Of a stretch of DNA of 64,000 bases, positions 16,771 through 28,388 are shown piece by piece; the first letter of the stretch is position 1; each line of letters begins with the position of its first letter. The translations under genes were made by a program, and so were the position numbers. The stretch lies in the NCBI RefSeq assembly GCF_014199325.1, contig NZ_JACIJJ010000001.1, positions 868,001 through 932,000 on the forward strand, given 5' to 3'. Source of the DNA: Sphingomonas yantingensis (GTDB taxonomy: Bacteria; Pseudomonadota; Alphaproteobacteria; Sphingomonadales; Sphingomonadaceae). Below the pieces are notes generated by a model. It did not search any database. It was given only the letters and a program-made list of their open reading frames with translations, and was not told where the DNA came from.

Positions 16771-16861
16771 GCGGGATCCCGGATCAAGTCCGGGGTGACG
16801 TGTTTTGTTGGAGGCATAACCTACCCACGCACGTCATCCCGGCCTTGAGCCGGGATCCCGC
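16771..16861. repeat. REP-like inverted repeat pair (30-bp arms, 31-bp loop)
   Basis: Arm 1 (16771-16800) starts GCGGGATCCCGGATCAAGTC; arm 2 (16832-16861) is its reverse complement with 3 mismatches in 30. The pair could fold into a long hairpin. The wording 'gtcatcccgg...ccgggatcccgc' is the form of a dispersed intergenic repeat known from many sphingomonad genomes. It lies between the 108-residue anchored protein gene and the mraZ control region and could terminate transcription of the former. Only one pair was seen in the window. Confidence 0.8.
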
Positions 16862-17138
16862 TCCGTCCTGCTCTTCTCCGTTCCCCCTCCCTCGCGCCGA
16901 TCTCGATCAGCAATGTCGATCAATGGAAGCTTTGGCTGAACTTGGGCGGAACAAACCACAAACATGTAGATCAGTGGGGAAAATTGGGGTCAAGTGGGGG
17001 TTATTGGATTGAACGCGAACGGCCGCTCTGTTACCAACATCGCAGGGGGCACACTCCTTTTTGTCGTTCGGATTCGACCGGGGCCATTGGGTTGGTTTTC
17101 GGAACGGCTGGGGTCGTGCGCCTTCCAAAGGGATGTGC
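16862..17138 (+). promoter_or_regulatory. mraZ upstream region with three phased MraZ boxes
   Basis: This gene-free stretch precedes the dcw operon. Three perfect TGGGG elements occur at 16975-16979, 16985-16989 and 16995-16999, i.e. exactly 10 bp apart with 5-bp spacers, and a partial fourth (TGGAT) at 17005. MraZ is known to bind direct TGGGN repeats of this spacing and repress its own operon. The boxes end 130-160 nt before the mraZ start. No certain -35/-10 pair was identified. The rest of the stretch (16862-16970) shows nothing recognisable. Confidence 0.8.
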
Positions 17139-17621
17139 GTGTCGAACAGGGACCTCTTTCACGGCTTTTCGCTGCAGTCGGTCGACGACAAGGGTCGCGT
17201 CGCGATCCCCGCCGACCTGCGCGAAACGCTGGACGGCAATTCCCCGGCGAAGCAGGTGCTGATCGCCCGCCACCCGACGCTGCCGTGTCTCGTCTGCTAT
17301 GACGCGGGCTGGGCGCAGGAGCTCAACGAGCGGCTGAACAACCTCGCGCGCATTGCCAAGGCGGCTGGACAAGTCTTTGACGAATCGGCGGAGCGCCGCG
17401 CGATGCGCGCCGAGAAGGCGACCTATGACGCCAACGGCCGCTTCGTCATTCCCGGCTTCGAGAAGGACCGCGCGTCGATTAAGCGCTGGGCGTTCTTCGT
17501 TGGCGACGGCGACACCTTCCAGATCTGGGCACCCGACGTGCTCGTCGCCAGCGACCATGACGACGAGGATCTGAAAGAGCGCTGCCGCTATTATGCCGCA
17601 GCGAAGAAGGTGGCGCTGTGA
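17139..17621 (+). CDS. mraZ: Transcriptional regulator MraZ
   Basis: First gene of the dcw cluster, 160 residues, with two SpoVT/AbrB-type MraZ domains. The first contains [18 protein letters not shown], the second [18 protein letters not shown]; the conserved DxxGRxxIP pattern of the DNA-binding barrel is present in both copies. The GTG at 17139 is preferred: AAAGGG (17127-17132) stands 6 nt before it, whereas the ATG at 17133 directly abuts the ribosome site. MraZ is expected to repress the operon through the TGGGG boxes upstream. It overlaps rsmH by 4 nt. Confidence 0.92.
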   Translation: MSNRDLFHGFSLQSVDDKGRVAIPADLRETLDGNSPAKQVLIARHPTLPCLVCYDAGWAQELNERLNNLARIAKAAGQVFDESAERRAMRAEKATYDANGRFVIPGFEKDRASIKRWAFFVGDGDTFQIWAPDVLVASDHDDEDLKERCRYYAAAKKVAL

Positions 17622-18547
17622 CCGCCGCGCCGCATATCCCCGTCCTGCTCGACGAAGTGATCGAGGGTCTCGCCATCGTTCCCGGCGAGACGCACATCGA
17701 CGCGACCTTCGGCGCGGGCGGCTATACCCGCGCGATGCTGGCGGCGGGGGCAAGCGTCGTCGCCTTCGACCGCGACCCCGACGCGATCCGCGAGGGGCAG
17801 GGGTTGGTGGACGCGAGCGACGGGCGGTTGCGCCTGGTCGAATCGCCTTTCTCCGCGCTCGACATCGCCGGGCCGGTCGACGGCGTGGTCATGGATATCG
17901 GTGTTTCCTCGATGCAGCTCGATCGGGCGGAGCGCGGCTTCTCGTTCCAGGCCGACGGCCCGCTCGACATGCGGATGAGCCAGTCGGGCATGAGCGCCGC
18001 CGATTTCCTGAACGAGGCGGACGAGGGCGCGATCGCCGACGTGCTGTTCCGCTATGGCGAGGAGCCGCGCTCGCGCCGCGTCGCCAGTGCGATCGTCGCC
18101 GCGCGGCCGATCGCGCGGACGGGCGAGCTCGCTGCGGTGGTGCGCCGTGCGCTCGGCTATCGGCCGCACGACAAGAAGGATCCGGCGACGCGGACTTTCC
18201 AGGCGATCCGGATTCATCTCAATTCCGAGCTCGACGAACTGGCCGAGGGGCTGGCCGCGGCGGAGCGGGCGCTGAAGCCCGGCGGACGGCTGGCGGTAGT
18301 GACGTTCCACAGCCTGGAGGACCGGATGGTCAAGCGCTTCCTGCGCGAACGGTCGGGCGGCGAGCCCGCCGGTTCGCGCCATCGCCCGGCGGCCACCGCG
18401 CCGCGGGCACCCAGTTTCGAGCCGCCCGCGCGCGCCGTGCGCCCGGGCGAGGCCGAACTGGCGCGCAATCCGCGCGCCCGCTCGGCGACCCTGCGCGTGG
18501 CACGGCGGACGACGGCGGCGGCCTGGTCCGCAAATGGAGGGCAATGA
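17618..18547 (+). CDS. rsmH: 16S rRNA (cytosine-1402 N4) methyltransferase
   Basis: A 309-residue SAM-dependent methyltransferase (MraW) modifying C1402 of 16S rRNA. Motifs: [13 protein letters not shown] at the N-terminus, the SAM site [29 protein letters not shown] and [15 protein letters not shown], then [13 protein letters not shown] near the C-terminus, all highly typical. The C-terminal tail is longer and Pro/Arg-rich. GTG start overlaps the mraZ stop (GTGA). Confidence 0.95.
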   Translation: MTAAPHIPVLLDEVIEGLAIVPGETHIDATFGAGGYTRAMLAAGASVVAFDRDPDAIREGQGLVDASDGRLRLVESPFSALDIAGPVDGVVMDIGVSSMQLDRAERGFSFQADGPLDMRMSQSGMSAADFLNEADEGAIADVLFRYGEEPRSRRVASAIVAARPIARTGELAAVVRRALGYRPHDKKDPATRTFQAIRIHLNSELDELAEGLAAAERALKPGGRLAVVTFHSLEDRMVKRFLRERSGGEPAGSRHRPAATAPRAPSFEPPARAVRPGEAELARNPRARSATLRVARRTTAAAWSANGGQ

Positions 18548-19191
18548 TGGCGACCAAGCGATTGAAGGGGTTCGGCTGGTTCGTCTGCGGCGTGCTGGTG
18601 GCGCCGCCCTGTTACCTCGTCTCGAGCTGGGTCGCGGCGGAGCGGGCGCGGGTGGAAACGCTCGAACGCTCGATCCTGACCGCGCGCCGCGACATCCGCG
18701 ACCTGGAGACCGAGTTCCAGACGCGCGCCAACCTGGCCCAGCTGGAGCGGTGGAATGGCGACGTCCTCGCGCTCGCCGCGCCGCGCCCCGACCAGTATGT
18801 CGCGAGCGAAGAGGCGCTGGCCCAGCTCCACTTCGGTCCCGCGGGTGAGGGCGCGGTCCGCCCGGCCAGCTATATCGTCCCCGCCGGCTATGCGCAGAAC
18901 ACGATCCCGCCGGTCGTCCCCGCCGCCGCGGTCGCCGGCGCCCCCGCCCCGGCCGCGGCTCAGCCCAAGCCCGCCGCTGCGCCGGCCGAGCCCGCGCGCC
19001 GCGCGCCGGCCCCCGTCGCGCTCGCCGCCGCCGCGCCCGCGACGCCCGCCCGCGCGATGGTCACGACCAAGCCCGCCAAGCCGGTCCGCAAGGCGCAGGC
19101 GGTGGCGATGCTCGACTCTGCGCTGCTTAGCGACACGACGCTCGGCGACCTCGCCCGCGGCGCGCGCGCCGAACGCACGGTCAAACGTTGA
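18544..19191 (+). CDS. ftsL: Cell division protein FtsL with extended Ala/Pro tail
   Basis: Assigned by position between rsmH and ftsI and by topology: a short cytoplasmic start, one transmembrane helix ([20 protein letters not shown]), then a heptad-like periplasmic coiled coil ([20 protein letters not shown]). FtsL forms the FtsQLB divisome complex. At 215 residues it is about twice the usual FtsL length because of a C-terminal Ala/Pro-rich tail (about 120-190) of unknown role, followed by a conserved-looking end ([19 protein letters not shown]). GGAGGG precedes the ATG at 18544, which overlaps the rsmH stop. Confidence 0.75.
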   Translation: MMATKRLKGFGWFVCGVLVAPPCYLVSSWVAAERARVETLERSILTARRDIRDLETEFQTRANLAQLERWNGDVLALAAPRPDQYVASEEALAQLHFGPAGEGAVRPASYIVPAGYAQNTIPPVVPAAAVAGAPAPAAAQPKPAAAPAEPARRAPAPVALAAAAPATPARAMVTTKPAKPVRKAQAVAMLDSALLSDTTLGDLARGARAERTVKR

Positions 19192-20888
19192 TCGTCCTCG
19201 TCGCCCCCGGAACGCCCGATCGTCGCAAGGCGGGCGGGCAGCAGGCCCTCGTACAGACCGCGCATGCGCGGCTGATGGTGCTGATGCTGATCTTCGCCGC
19301 CGGGATCACGCTCGTGCTCGGCCGGCTCGCCATGCTCGGCGCGCTGGCGGAGCCGGCGTCGAGCCACGATGCCGCCGCCGCGCTGGTGCCGATCCGCGGC
19401 GATATCGTCGACCGCAACGGTACAGCAATGGCGCGCACGATCGATGCCTGGTCGATCGGCGTGCATCCCGACAAGGTGATCGGCGACAAGCTGCAGCTCG
19501 CCGATCAGCTGGCGGTACTGATGCCGGAGCATGACGCGGGTTACTACTACAAGGCGCTGAACGCCGGCTCCTCCTTCACCTATCTGCGCCGCCGCGCGCT
19601 GCCCGAACTCGTCAACGCGGTGAATGCGCTCGGTGAACCCGGCATCGCCTTCGCGCGCGAGCCCGAGCGGCTCTATCCGCAGACGACGCTGGCCGCGCAC
19701 ACGCTCGGTAGCCTGAATTTCGACGGCCACGGCATCTCGGGCATGGAGAAGGTGCTCGATGCCGAGCTCACCAACCCGGCGATGCGCGGGCGGCCGGTGC
19801 CGCTGTCGATCGACCTGCGCGTGCAGGGTGCGCTGGAGAGCGAGCTCGGCCGATCGATGGCGGCGTTCCAGGCCGCGGGCGCGGCTGGCGTCATCCTCGA
19901 CGTGGCGACCGGCGAGGTACGCGCGATGGCGTCGCTGCCGAGCTTCAATCCCAACAAGCTGACACGTGGCGGCGCCGGCCTGATGAACAACGTCACCCAG
20001 TCGGTCTACGAACTCGGGTCGGTGTTCAAGCCCCTGACCGTGGCCGAGGCAATCGACAGCGGCGTCGTTTCCGACATTTCGCGCCGCGTCGATGCGACCG
20101 CGCCGGTCCCGATCGGCCGCTTCCACATTCGCGACGACCATGCGCAGCGCCGCTGGCTCAACATGCCCGAGCTGCTGATCTATTCGTCGAACATCGCCAC
20201 CGCGCGCATCGCCGACGAGATGGGACAGGCACGAATGGAGCATCTGTTCCGCAAGGTCGGCTTCGACACCGCGCCCGATATCGAGATCGAGAAGGCACGC
20301 CCGCTCTGGCCGCGCAGCTGGGGCCGGGCGACGACGCTGACCACCGCGTACGGCCACGGCATCGCGGTGACGCCGCTTCACCTGGCCAGCGCCTATGCCG
20401 CGCTCGTCAACGGCGGCACCTGGCGCCCGGCGACGCTGCGCAAGGTCGAGCCGGGCCATGCGTCCAAAGGCCGACGCGTGTTCAGCGAGGCGACGAGCGC
20501 CAAGATGCGCGCGATGATGCGCCTGATCGTGCTCGAAGGGACGGGCCGCAAGGGCGAGGCGCCGGGCTACCGCGTCGGCGGCAAGACCGGCACCGGCGAA
20601 AAGCCGGGCGCGGGCGGATACAGCAAGAAGATCAACGTCTCGACCTTCGCGGCGGCTTTCCCGATGGACGCACCGCGCTATGTGGTGATCGTCATGCTCG
20701 ACTCGCCCAAGGGGAACGCCGAAAGCTTCGGCCTCACCACCGCCGCCTGGACCGCCGCCCCGGTGGTCAGCCGCGTCATCTCACGCACCGGCCCGATCCT
20801 GGGTGTCGTTCCCGAAATGGACCGCGACGTGGACGTGAGCGCGCTGATGCCGCTGATCTGGCGCAGCGCGGGCGAGAAAGCGCACTGA
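19188..20888 (+). CDS. ftsI: Septal peptidoglycan transpeptidase FtsI (PBP3)
   Basis: Class B penicillin-binding protein, 566 residues, cross-linking septal murein. A single N-terminal membrane helix (ARLMVLMLIFAAGITLVLG, about 27-45) is followed by the PBP dimer domain (IRGDIVDRNGTAMA) and the transpeptidase domain. Catalytic SxxK is Ser278-Val-Phe-Lys281 in ELGSVFKPL; the SxN motif is SSN in LIYSSNIATARI; the KTG motif is GGKTGTGEK. The start codon appears to be TTG at 19188, overlapping the ftsL stop (TTGA); no better start lies nearby. Confidence 0.93.
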   Translation: MIVLVAPGTPDRRKAGGQQALVQTAHARLMVLMLIFAAGITLVLGRLAMLGALAEPASSHDAAAALVPIRGDIVDRNGTAMARTIDAWSIGVHPDKVIGDKLQLADQLAVLMPEHDAGYYYKALNAGSSFTYLRRRALPELVNAVNALGEPGIAFAREPERLYPQTTLAAHTLGSLNFDGHGISGMEKVLDAELTNPAMRGRPVPLSIDLRVQGALESELGRSMAAFQAAGAAGVILDVATGEVRAMASLPSFNPNKLTRGGAGLMNNVTQSVYELGSVFKPLTVAEAIDSGVVSDISRRVDATAPVPIGRFHIRDDHAQRRWLNMPELLIYSSNIATARIADEMGQARMEHLFRKVGFDTAPDIEIEKARPLWPRSWGRATTLTTAYGHGIAVTPLHLASAYAALVNGGTWRPATLRKVEPGHASKGRRVFSEATSAKMRAMMRLIVLEGTGRKGEAPGYRVGGKTGTGEKPGAGGYSKKINVSTFAAAFPMDAPRYVVIVMLDSPKGNAESFGLTTAAWTAAPVVSRVISRTGPILGVVPEMDRDVDVSALMPLIWRSAGEKAH

Positions 20889-22299
20889 TGCGGCTGGGCA
20901 ATCTGATCGAAACCGCCGACGAGGGCGTCGTCACGGGCTTCGCGATCGACCACCGAAAGGTCGCGCCGGGCACCATCTTCGGCGCGTTTGAGGGGATGCG
21001 CGTCAACGGCGAGGATTATGTCGAGGCCGCGGTCGCCGCCGGGGCGATCGCCGTTGTCGCGCGGCCGCAGGTGCGAGTGGAGGGCGCGGTCCACATCGCC
21101 GCCGACAATCCACGCGCGTGCTTCGCCGACCTCGCCGCCCGCTTCTTCGCGCCGTTCCCGGCCGTCACCGCGGCGGTCACCGGCACCAACGGCAAGACCT
21201 CGACCGTCGAGATGACGCGCCAGCTCTGGCGGATGGCGGGGCATCATGCCGCCTCGATCGGCACGCTGGGCGTGACGACCGCCGACGACCGCGTGTCGAC
21301 GGGACTGACGACGCCCGACGTCGTGACCTTCCTGTCCAACGTCGCGGGCCTCGCGCGCGAGGGGGTCACGCATCTGGCGTTCGAGGCCTCCAGTCACGGC
21401 CTGTCGCAATACCGGACGCAGGGGCTGCCCGTCAGCGCGGCGGCGTTCACCAACTTGAGCCGCGATCACCTCGACTATCACAAGGACATGGCGGAGTATT
21501 TCACCGCCAAGCTGCGGCTGTTCGCCGAGGTGCTCGACGACGCCGGCACCACCGTCGTCTGGGTCGACGATCCGCATTCGGAACGCGTGATCGACCTTGC
21601 CCGCACGCGCGGCAATCGGCTCATCACCGTGGGCGAGCATGGCGACACGCTGCGCCTGACGAAGCGCGAACCGAGCCTGCTCGGCCAGACGCTGACGATC
21701 GAGGCGGATGGGCGCGCGCATGTCGTCAAGCTGCCGCTGATCGGCGCCTATCAGGCGGCGAACGCGCTGACCGCTGCCGGCCTTGTCATCGCGACTGGGG
21801 GTGAGGTGGCGGCGACGCTGGCGGGCCTCGCGCGGCTTCAGCCGGTACGCGGGCGGCTGGAGCGTGCGGCGATCGCCGCGTCGGGCGCGCCGGTCTATGT
21901 CGACTATGCCCATACCCCCGACGCGCTGGAGGCGGCGATCGCCGCGCTGAAGCCCCATGCCGAGGGGCGGCTGATCGTCGTGTTCGGCGCAGGCGGCGAC
22001 CGCGATACCGGCAAGCGCGAGCCGATGGGCGAGGCGGCGGCGCGCGGTGCCGATGTGGTGATCGTCACCGACGACAATCCCCGGACCGAGGATGCCGCCG
22101 CGATCCGCCGCGAGGTGCTGAAGGGTGCGCCCAACGCGACCGAGATCGGCGACCGACGCGCGGCGATCCGCGCGGCGATCGAGCAGGCCGGCGCTACGGA
22201 CATCGTGCTGATCGCGGGCAAGGGGCACGAACAGGGCCAGATCGTCGGCGACCTCGTCCTCCCCTTCGACGACGTAACCGTCGCGCGGGAGTGCGCGGC

Positions 22300-22303
<4 letters not shown>
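20888..22303 (+). CDS. murE: UDP-MurNAc-L-Ala-D-Glu:meso-DAP ligase
   Basis: A 471-residue Mur ligase adding the third stem-peptide residue. ATP site: VTGTNGKTSTVEMTRQLW. Other blocks: TTPDVVTFLSNVAGLA, AFEASSHGLSQYRTQGL and NLSRDHLDYHKDMAEYF, the last carrying residues of the Mur ligase central domain. DDNPRTEDAAAIRREVL matches the DNPR motif that marks meso-diaminopimelate-adding MurE, fitting a Gram-negative. The ATG shares one base with the ftsI stop (TGATG). Confidence 0.95.
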
Positions 22304-23669
<1,366 letters not shown>

Positions 23670-23682
<13 letters not shown>

Positions 23683-24740
23683 TCGCCGAATATCTCGGCT
23701 TCCCCGGCGCCCTCAACGTCGTCCGCTATCTGTCGTTCCGCACCGGCGGGGCGGTGGCGACGGCGCTGGTCATCGGCCTCATCATCGGGCCGAAGTTCAT
23801 CGGCTGGCTGCGCATCCGCCAAGGCAAGGGTCAGCCGATCCGCGCCGACGGCCCGCAGAGCCATCTTGCCAAGCGCGGCACGCCGACGATGGGCGGCCTG
23901 ATGATCCTGACGGCGATGACGCTGTCGATCCTGATCTGGATGGACCTCACCAACCCCTTCGTCTGGGCTTGCCTGTTCGTGACTCTGGGCTTCGGGCTGA
24001 TCGGGTTCCTCGACGACTATGACAAGGTGCGAAAGGCCTCGACCGCGGGGGTGTCGGGGCGGACGCGGCTGCTCGCGGAGTTCGCGATCGCTGGTATCGC
24101 CGGCTGGATCATCACGCAGCAGAACGGGACGATGCTCTACGTCCCGTTCTTTTCCAGCTTCTCGGTCGATCTCGGCTATTTCTACATCGTGTTCGCGGCA
24201 TTCACGATCGTCGCGTTCGGCAATGCGGTGAACCTGACCGACGGGCTCGACGGCCTCGCGACGATGCCGGTCATCATCGCCAGCGTGGCGTTCATGGTCA
24301 TCGTCTATCTCGCCGGCAACGCGATCTATTCCAACTATCTCGGCATCCCGCACGTGCCGCGCGCGGGGGACTTGGCGCTGTTTTGCGGCGCGATCGCGGG
24401 GGCGGGGCTGGCGTTCCTGTGGTTCAACGCGCCCCCCGCCGCGGTCTTCATGGGCGACACCGGTAGCCTCGCACTCGGCGGCGCGCTGGGCGCGATCGCG
24501 GTGACCGCGCACCACGAGATCGTGCTCGGCATCATCGGCGGGCTGTTCGTGATGGAGGCGATGAGCGTCATCATCCAGGTCTTCTTCTACAAGCGTACCG
24601 GCAAGCGCGTGTTCCGCATGGCCCCGATCCACCACCATTTCGAGCAGCTCGGCTGGTCGGAGCCCACCGTCGTCATCCGCTTCTGGATCATCAGCCTCGT
24701 GCTGGCGCTCGCCGGCTTGTCGACGTTGAAGCTGCGGTGA
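23670..24740 (+). CDS. mraY: Phospho-MurNAc-pentapeptide transferase (lipid I synthase)
   Basis: A 356-residue polytopic enzyme moving phospho-MurNAc-pentapeptide to undecaprenyl phosphate. Family motifs: [22 protein letters not shown] (catalytic Asp pair), [27 protein letters not shown] and the PIHHHFE loop with conserved histidines. About ten hydrophobic helices. Start ATG lies inside murF; its stop overlaps the murD start as GTGA. Confidence 0.96.
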
Positions 24741-26026
24741 TCCGCTTGACCGCCTGGGCCGGCAAGCGCTTCGCGGTTCTCGGCCTTGCGCGGTCGGGAG
24801 CGGCGACGGTCCGCGCGCTGGTCGCTAGCGGCGCCGAGGTGACGGCATGGGACAGCGACGCGGCGAAGCGTGAAACGGTCGAAGGTGCGACGATCCAGCC
24901 GATCGAGGACACCGACTTCACGGGCTACGCCGGCGTCGTCGTGTCGCCCGGTGTGCCGCTCAACGCCCACCCAATCGCCGCGCAGGCGAAGACGGCTGGC
25001 GTGTCCGTCATTGGCGACATCGAACTCTTCGCTCAGGCGCGCGCCGAGCTGCCCTCGCACAAGGTCGTGGGCATCACCGGCACCAACGGCAAGTCGACGA
25101 CGACCGCGCTGATCCACCACATCCTCGAAACCGCGGGCGTGCGCACCTTGATGGGCGGCAACATCGGCCTGCCGATCCTCGGTCAGGCGCCGCTTCCCGA
25201 GGGCGGCGTCTACGTGCTCGAGCTGTCGAGCTACCAGATCGACCTGACGCAGACCCTCGACTGCGACGTGGCGGTGCTGCTCAACATCACCCCCGATCAT
25301 CTCGACCGCTATGACGGGTTCGACGCCTATGCCGCGAGCAAGGCGCGGCTGTTCGCGATGCAGTCGGCGGGGCAAGCGGCGATTATCGGCATCGGCGACG
25401 AGGCCTCCGCCGCCATCGCCAGGCAGGTCGCCCGTTCGGGCCGTGCCGAGGACCTGACGAAGATCGCGCCCGGCGTCTGCATGGACCAGTCGCGCTGGCC
25501 CGCGCTGCAAGGCCCGCACAACGCGCAGAACGCGCTCGCCGCAATCGCCGCGTGCGAGGCGCTGGGCGTGAGCAATGCGGCGATCGACGCGGGCCTCGCC
25601 AGTTTCGAGGGGCTGCCCCACCGTACCCGCACCGTCGCGGTGAAGCACGGCGTCCGCTTCGTCGACGATTCGAAGGCGACCAACCCCGAATCGGTCGCCC
25701 CCGCGCTTCGCGCCTTCGATCGCGTCCACTGGATCCTCGGCGGCGTCGCCAAGTCCGACAGCCTTGAGGCCTGCCGCCCCGGCTTCGCCCATGTCGTCGC
25801 CGCCTACACGATCGGCGAAGCGGGGCCGCTCTTCGACCGTCTGCTTGGCCCCGAAGCCTTTCCGGTGACGCCCTGCGGCACGCTCGGCACCGCCGTCGGC
25901 GCAGCGGCGCAGGCGGCCAAGCCCGGCGAGACGGTGCTGCTGTCGCCGGCCTGCGCCTCGTTCGACCAGTTCGCCGATTATGCCGCGCGCGGAAACGCGT
26001 TCGCGGCCCTCGTGGAGAAGCTCTGA
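24737..26026 (+). CDS. murD: UDP-MurNAc-L-Ala:D-Glu ligase
   Basis: A 429-residue Mur ligase adding D-glutamate. N-terminal nucleotide-binding loop [20 protein letters not shown] site [40 protein letters not shown] and [20 protein letters not shown] are typical of Mur[16 protein letters not shown] and [19 protein letters not shown] near the C-terminus are diagnostic. GTG start overlaps mraY by 4 nt; the stop shares one base with ftsW. Confidence 0.95.
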   Translation: MIRLTAWAGKRFAVLGLARSGAATVRALVASGAEVTAWDSDAAKRETVEGATIQPIEDTDFTGYAGVVVSPGVPLNAHPIAAQAKTAGVSVIGDIELFAQARAELPSHKVVGITGTNGKSTTTALIHHILETAGVRTLMGGNIGLPILGQAPLPEGGVYVLELSSYQIDLTQTLDCDVAVLLNITPDHLDRYDGFDAYAASKARLFAMQSAGQAAIIGIGDEASAAIARQVARSGRAEDLTKIAPGVCMDQSRWPALQGPHNAQNALAAIAACEALGVSNAAIDAGLASFEGLPHRTRTVAVKHGVRFVDDSKATNPESVAPALRAFDRVHWILGGVAKSDSLEACRPGFAHVVAAYTIGEAGPLFDRLLGPEAFPVTPCGTLGTAVGAAAQAAKPGETVLLSPACASFDQFADYAARGNAFAALVEKL

Positions 26027-27255
26027 TGACCGACGTCATGCGCAGCGAAGCGGGGGGCAGGGGCCTGCGCGGCAAGGTCGAGGAGCGGCTCGGCCGCGGC
26101 AATCGCTCACCGCTCGGCCTCTGGTTCTGGGAGATCGACCGCGTTCTCCTTCTCCTCGCGCTGCTCCTGATCGGCATCGGCCTCGTCGCCGTCGCGGCGG
26201 CCAGCCCGGCCTCGGCGGTCCGCTATTCCGATACCGCCAAGTCCTTCCCGCCGATGTATTATTTCTACCGCCAGGCGATATGGGTGTTTCTGTCGATCCC
26301 GGTGATGCTGGTCGTGTCGATGATGCCGACATTGGTCGCGCGCCGCTTTGCGTTGACCGGCGCGGGGATCATGCTGGTGCTGCTGGCGATCGTGCCGTTC
26401 ATCGGCGACGAGAAGAATGGCGCGCGTCGCTGGATCGGCCTCGGCTTCACGCAGTTCCAGCCGTCGGAGTTTTTGAAGCCCTTCTTCGTCGTCGCCATCG
26501 CGTGGCTGTTGTCGCTGCGCGCGCGCGATCCCGACCTGCCGCTCTTCCCGATCACGATGGCGCTCACCGGCCTGATCGGCGGACTGCTGATGCTCCAGCC
26601 CGATTTCGGGCAGACGGTGGTGTTCGTGACCGTGTGGGTGACGATGCTACTGATCGCGGGCACCAGCCCCAAGGTGATCGGCGCGCTGGGCGGCGTGGGC
26701 CTTGGCGGGATCGTCGCGGCCTATTTCCTCTACAACACCGCGCGCATGCGCATCGACGCGTTCCTGTTCCCCGATCCCGACAAGGCGATGTCGGATCATT
26801 ACCAGACCGACATGGCCCATGCGGTCATCACCGGCGGTGGCTTCACCGGCACCGGGCCTGGCGGCGGCATCGTCAAGTTCAAGCTGCCCGAGGCGCACAC
26901 CGACTATATCTATTCGGTGATCGGCGAGGAGTTCGGGCTGATCGCGTGCATGATCATCGCCGCGCTGTTCCTCGCGCTCGTCGTGCGCGTGTTCGTCAAG
27001 CTGCTGGACGAGGAGGATGCGTTCCGCCTCTTCGCCGCTTCGGGCCTCGCGGTCCAGTTCGGGCTTCAGGCGCTCATCAACATGGCGGTCAACACCGGCA
27101 TCGCCCCGTCCAAGGGGATGACGCTGCCCTTCATCAGCTATGGCGGGTCGTCGATGATCGCGCTGTCGATCGGCTTCGGACTGCTGCTCGCCTTCACGCG
27201 CCGGAACCCGTATCTGAAGCGATCGCCCTATAGCGTCAGGTTGAATCGTCCGTGA
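26026..27255 (+). CDS. ftsW: Septal peptidoglycan glycosyltransferase FtsW (SEDS family)
   Basis: A 409-residue SEDS protein with about ten membrane helices that polymerises lipid II at the septum with FtsI. Visible family motifs: [40 protein letters not shown] with the catalytic Asp region, [13 protein letters not shown], and [20 protein letters not shown] near the C-terminus. The N-terminal cytoplasmic part (about 40 residues) is basic. TGATG overlap with murD; GTGA overlap with murG. Confidence 0.95.
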   Translation: MTDVMRSEAGGRGLRGKVEERLGRGNRSPLGLWFWEIDRVLLLLALLLIGIGLVAVAAASPASAVRYSDTAKSFPPMYYFYRQAIWVFLSIPVMLVVSMMPTLVARRFALTGAGIMLVLLAIVPFIGDEKNGARRWIGLGFTQFQPSEFLKPFFVVAIAWLLSLRARDPDLPLFPITMALTGLIGGLLMLQPDFGQTVVFVTVWVTMLLIAGTSPKVIGALGGVGLGGIVAAYFLYNTARMRIDAFLFPDPDKAMSDHYQTDMAHAVITGGGFTGTGPGGGIVKFKLPEAHTDYIYSVIGEEFGLIACMIIAALFLALVVRVFVKLLDEEDAFRLFAASGLAVQFGLQALINMAVNTGIAPSKGMTLPFISYGGSSMIALSIGFGLLLAFTRRNPYLKRSPYSVRLNRP

Positions 27256-28388
27256 GCATTCCGCGTCATTACGTTCTCGCCGCCGGGGGTACCGGCGGCC
27301 ACATGGTCCCCGCCGCCGCGCTGGCGGCCGAACTGATGCGCCGCGGCCATCACGTCGCGCTGGTCAGCGACGAGCGCGGCGTGCGCTTCCCCGGCCTGTT
27401 CGACGGGGTGCAGACGCACGTGCTGCCCGCGGGGCGGCTGTCGGGCGGGCCGCTCGGCTGGATGAAGGCGGGGCGCAAGATGCTCGCCGGCCGGTCGATG
27501 GCCGTCGAACTCTATCGCAGCTTCAAGCCTGCCGCGGTGATCGGCTTCGGCGGCTATCCCGCGTTTCCGGCGCTGGCGGCGGCGTTCAAACTGAAGATCC
27601 CGACGATCGTCCACGAACAGAACGCCGTGCTCGGCCGCGTCAACCGGCTGGTGGCGGGCAAGGTCGATGCGATCGCCACCAGCTATGCCGATGTCGAGCG
27701 GCTGAAGCAGTCGCACGAGCGCAAGGTCCACCTGATCGGCAACCCGGTGCGCGATTCCGTGCTCGAGCTGCGCGACCGGCCCTATCCCGAACTGGACGAG
27801 GAGGGCATCTTCCGCGTCCTCGTCACCGGCGGCAGCCAGGGGGCGAGCATCCTCAGCGACGTGGTGCCCGACGGCCTCGCGCTCTTGCCCCCGCATTTCC
27901 GTGCGCGGCTACAGGTGACGCATCAGGCGCGGCCCGAGGATATCGACGGCGTGCGCCAGCGCTATGCCGAGCACGGCATCCCGGCGGAGACCGCCACCTA
28001 TCTGCCCGACCTGCCCGAGCGGCTGGCCTGGGCGCATGTGGTGATCGCGCGGGCGGGTGCCTCGACCATCGCCGAGCTGACCGCCGCGGGCCGCCCCGCC
28101 ATCCTTGTGCCGCTGCCAAGCGCAACCGACGACCACCAGACCGCCAATGCGCGCGAGATCACGTTGGCGGGCGGCGCCCGCACGATCGCGCAAGGCGCCT
28201 TTACCGCACAGGAACTCGCCAAGCAGATGCAGAAGCTCGGGCTCGAGCCCCAGTCCCTCGCCAACGCCGCCGCGCGCGCAAAAGCGTGCGGGCGCCCCCA
28301 AGCCGCCGCCGCGCTCGCCGATCTGGTCGAGCATATCGACGCGCCCTCGCTGCTCGGTGCGCCGCGCCCGCTGGTGGTGCCGGCATGA
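27252..28388 (+). CDS. murG: Lipid II synthase (UDP-GlcNAc transferase)
   Basis: A 378-residue GT28 glycosyltransferase adding GlcNAc to lipid I at the inner membrane face. N-terminal motif [20 protein letters not shown] is the first G loop; [15 protein letters not shown] is the second; [32 protein letters not shown] (third G loop) and [20 protein letters not shown] complete the family signature. The C-terminal tail is about 20 residues longer than usual. Overlaps ftsW and murC by 4 nt each. Confidence 0.96.
   Translation: MSIPRHYVLAAGGTGGHMVPAAALAAELMRRGHHVALVSDERGVRFPGLFDGVQTHVLPAGRLSGGPLGWMKAGRKMLAGRSMAVELYRSFKPAAVIGFGGYPAFPALAAAFKLKIPTIVHEQNAVLGRVNRLVAGKVDAIATSYADVERLKQSHERKVHLIGNPVRDSVLELRDRPYPELDEEGIFRVLVTGGSQGASILSDVVPDGLALLPPHFRARLQVTHQARPEDIDGVRQRYAEHGIPAETATYLPDLPERLAWAHVVIARAGASTIAELTAAGRPAILVPLPSATDDHQTANAREITLAGGARTIAQGAFTAQELAKQMQKLGLEPQSLANAAARAKACGRPQAAAALADLVEHIDAPSLLGAPRPLVVPA

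Noticed and set aside
18960..20459. 499-codon frame opposite ftsL/ftsI, and similar long frames opposite murE, murF, mraY, bchB and bchH
   Set aside because: All are antisense to clear family members and have no recognisable motif; long shadow frames are usual at this GC content.
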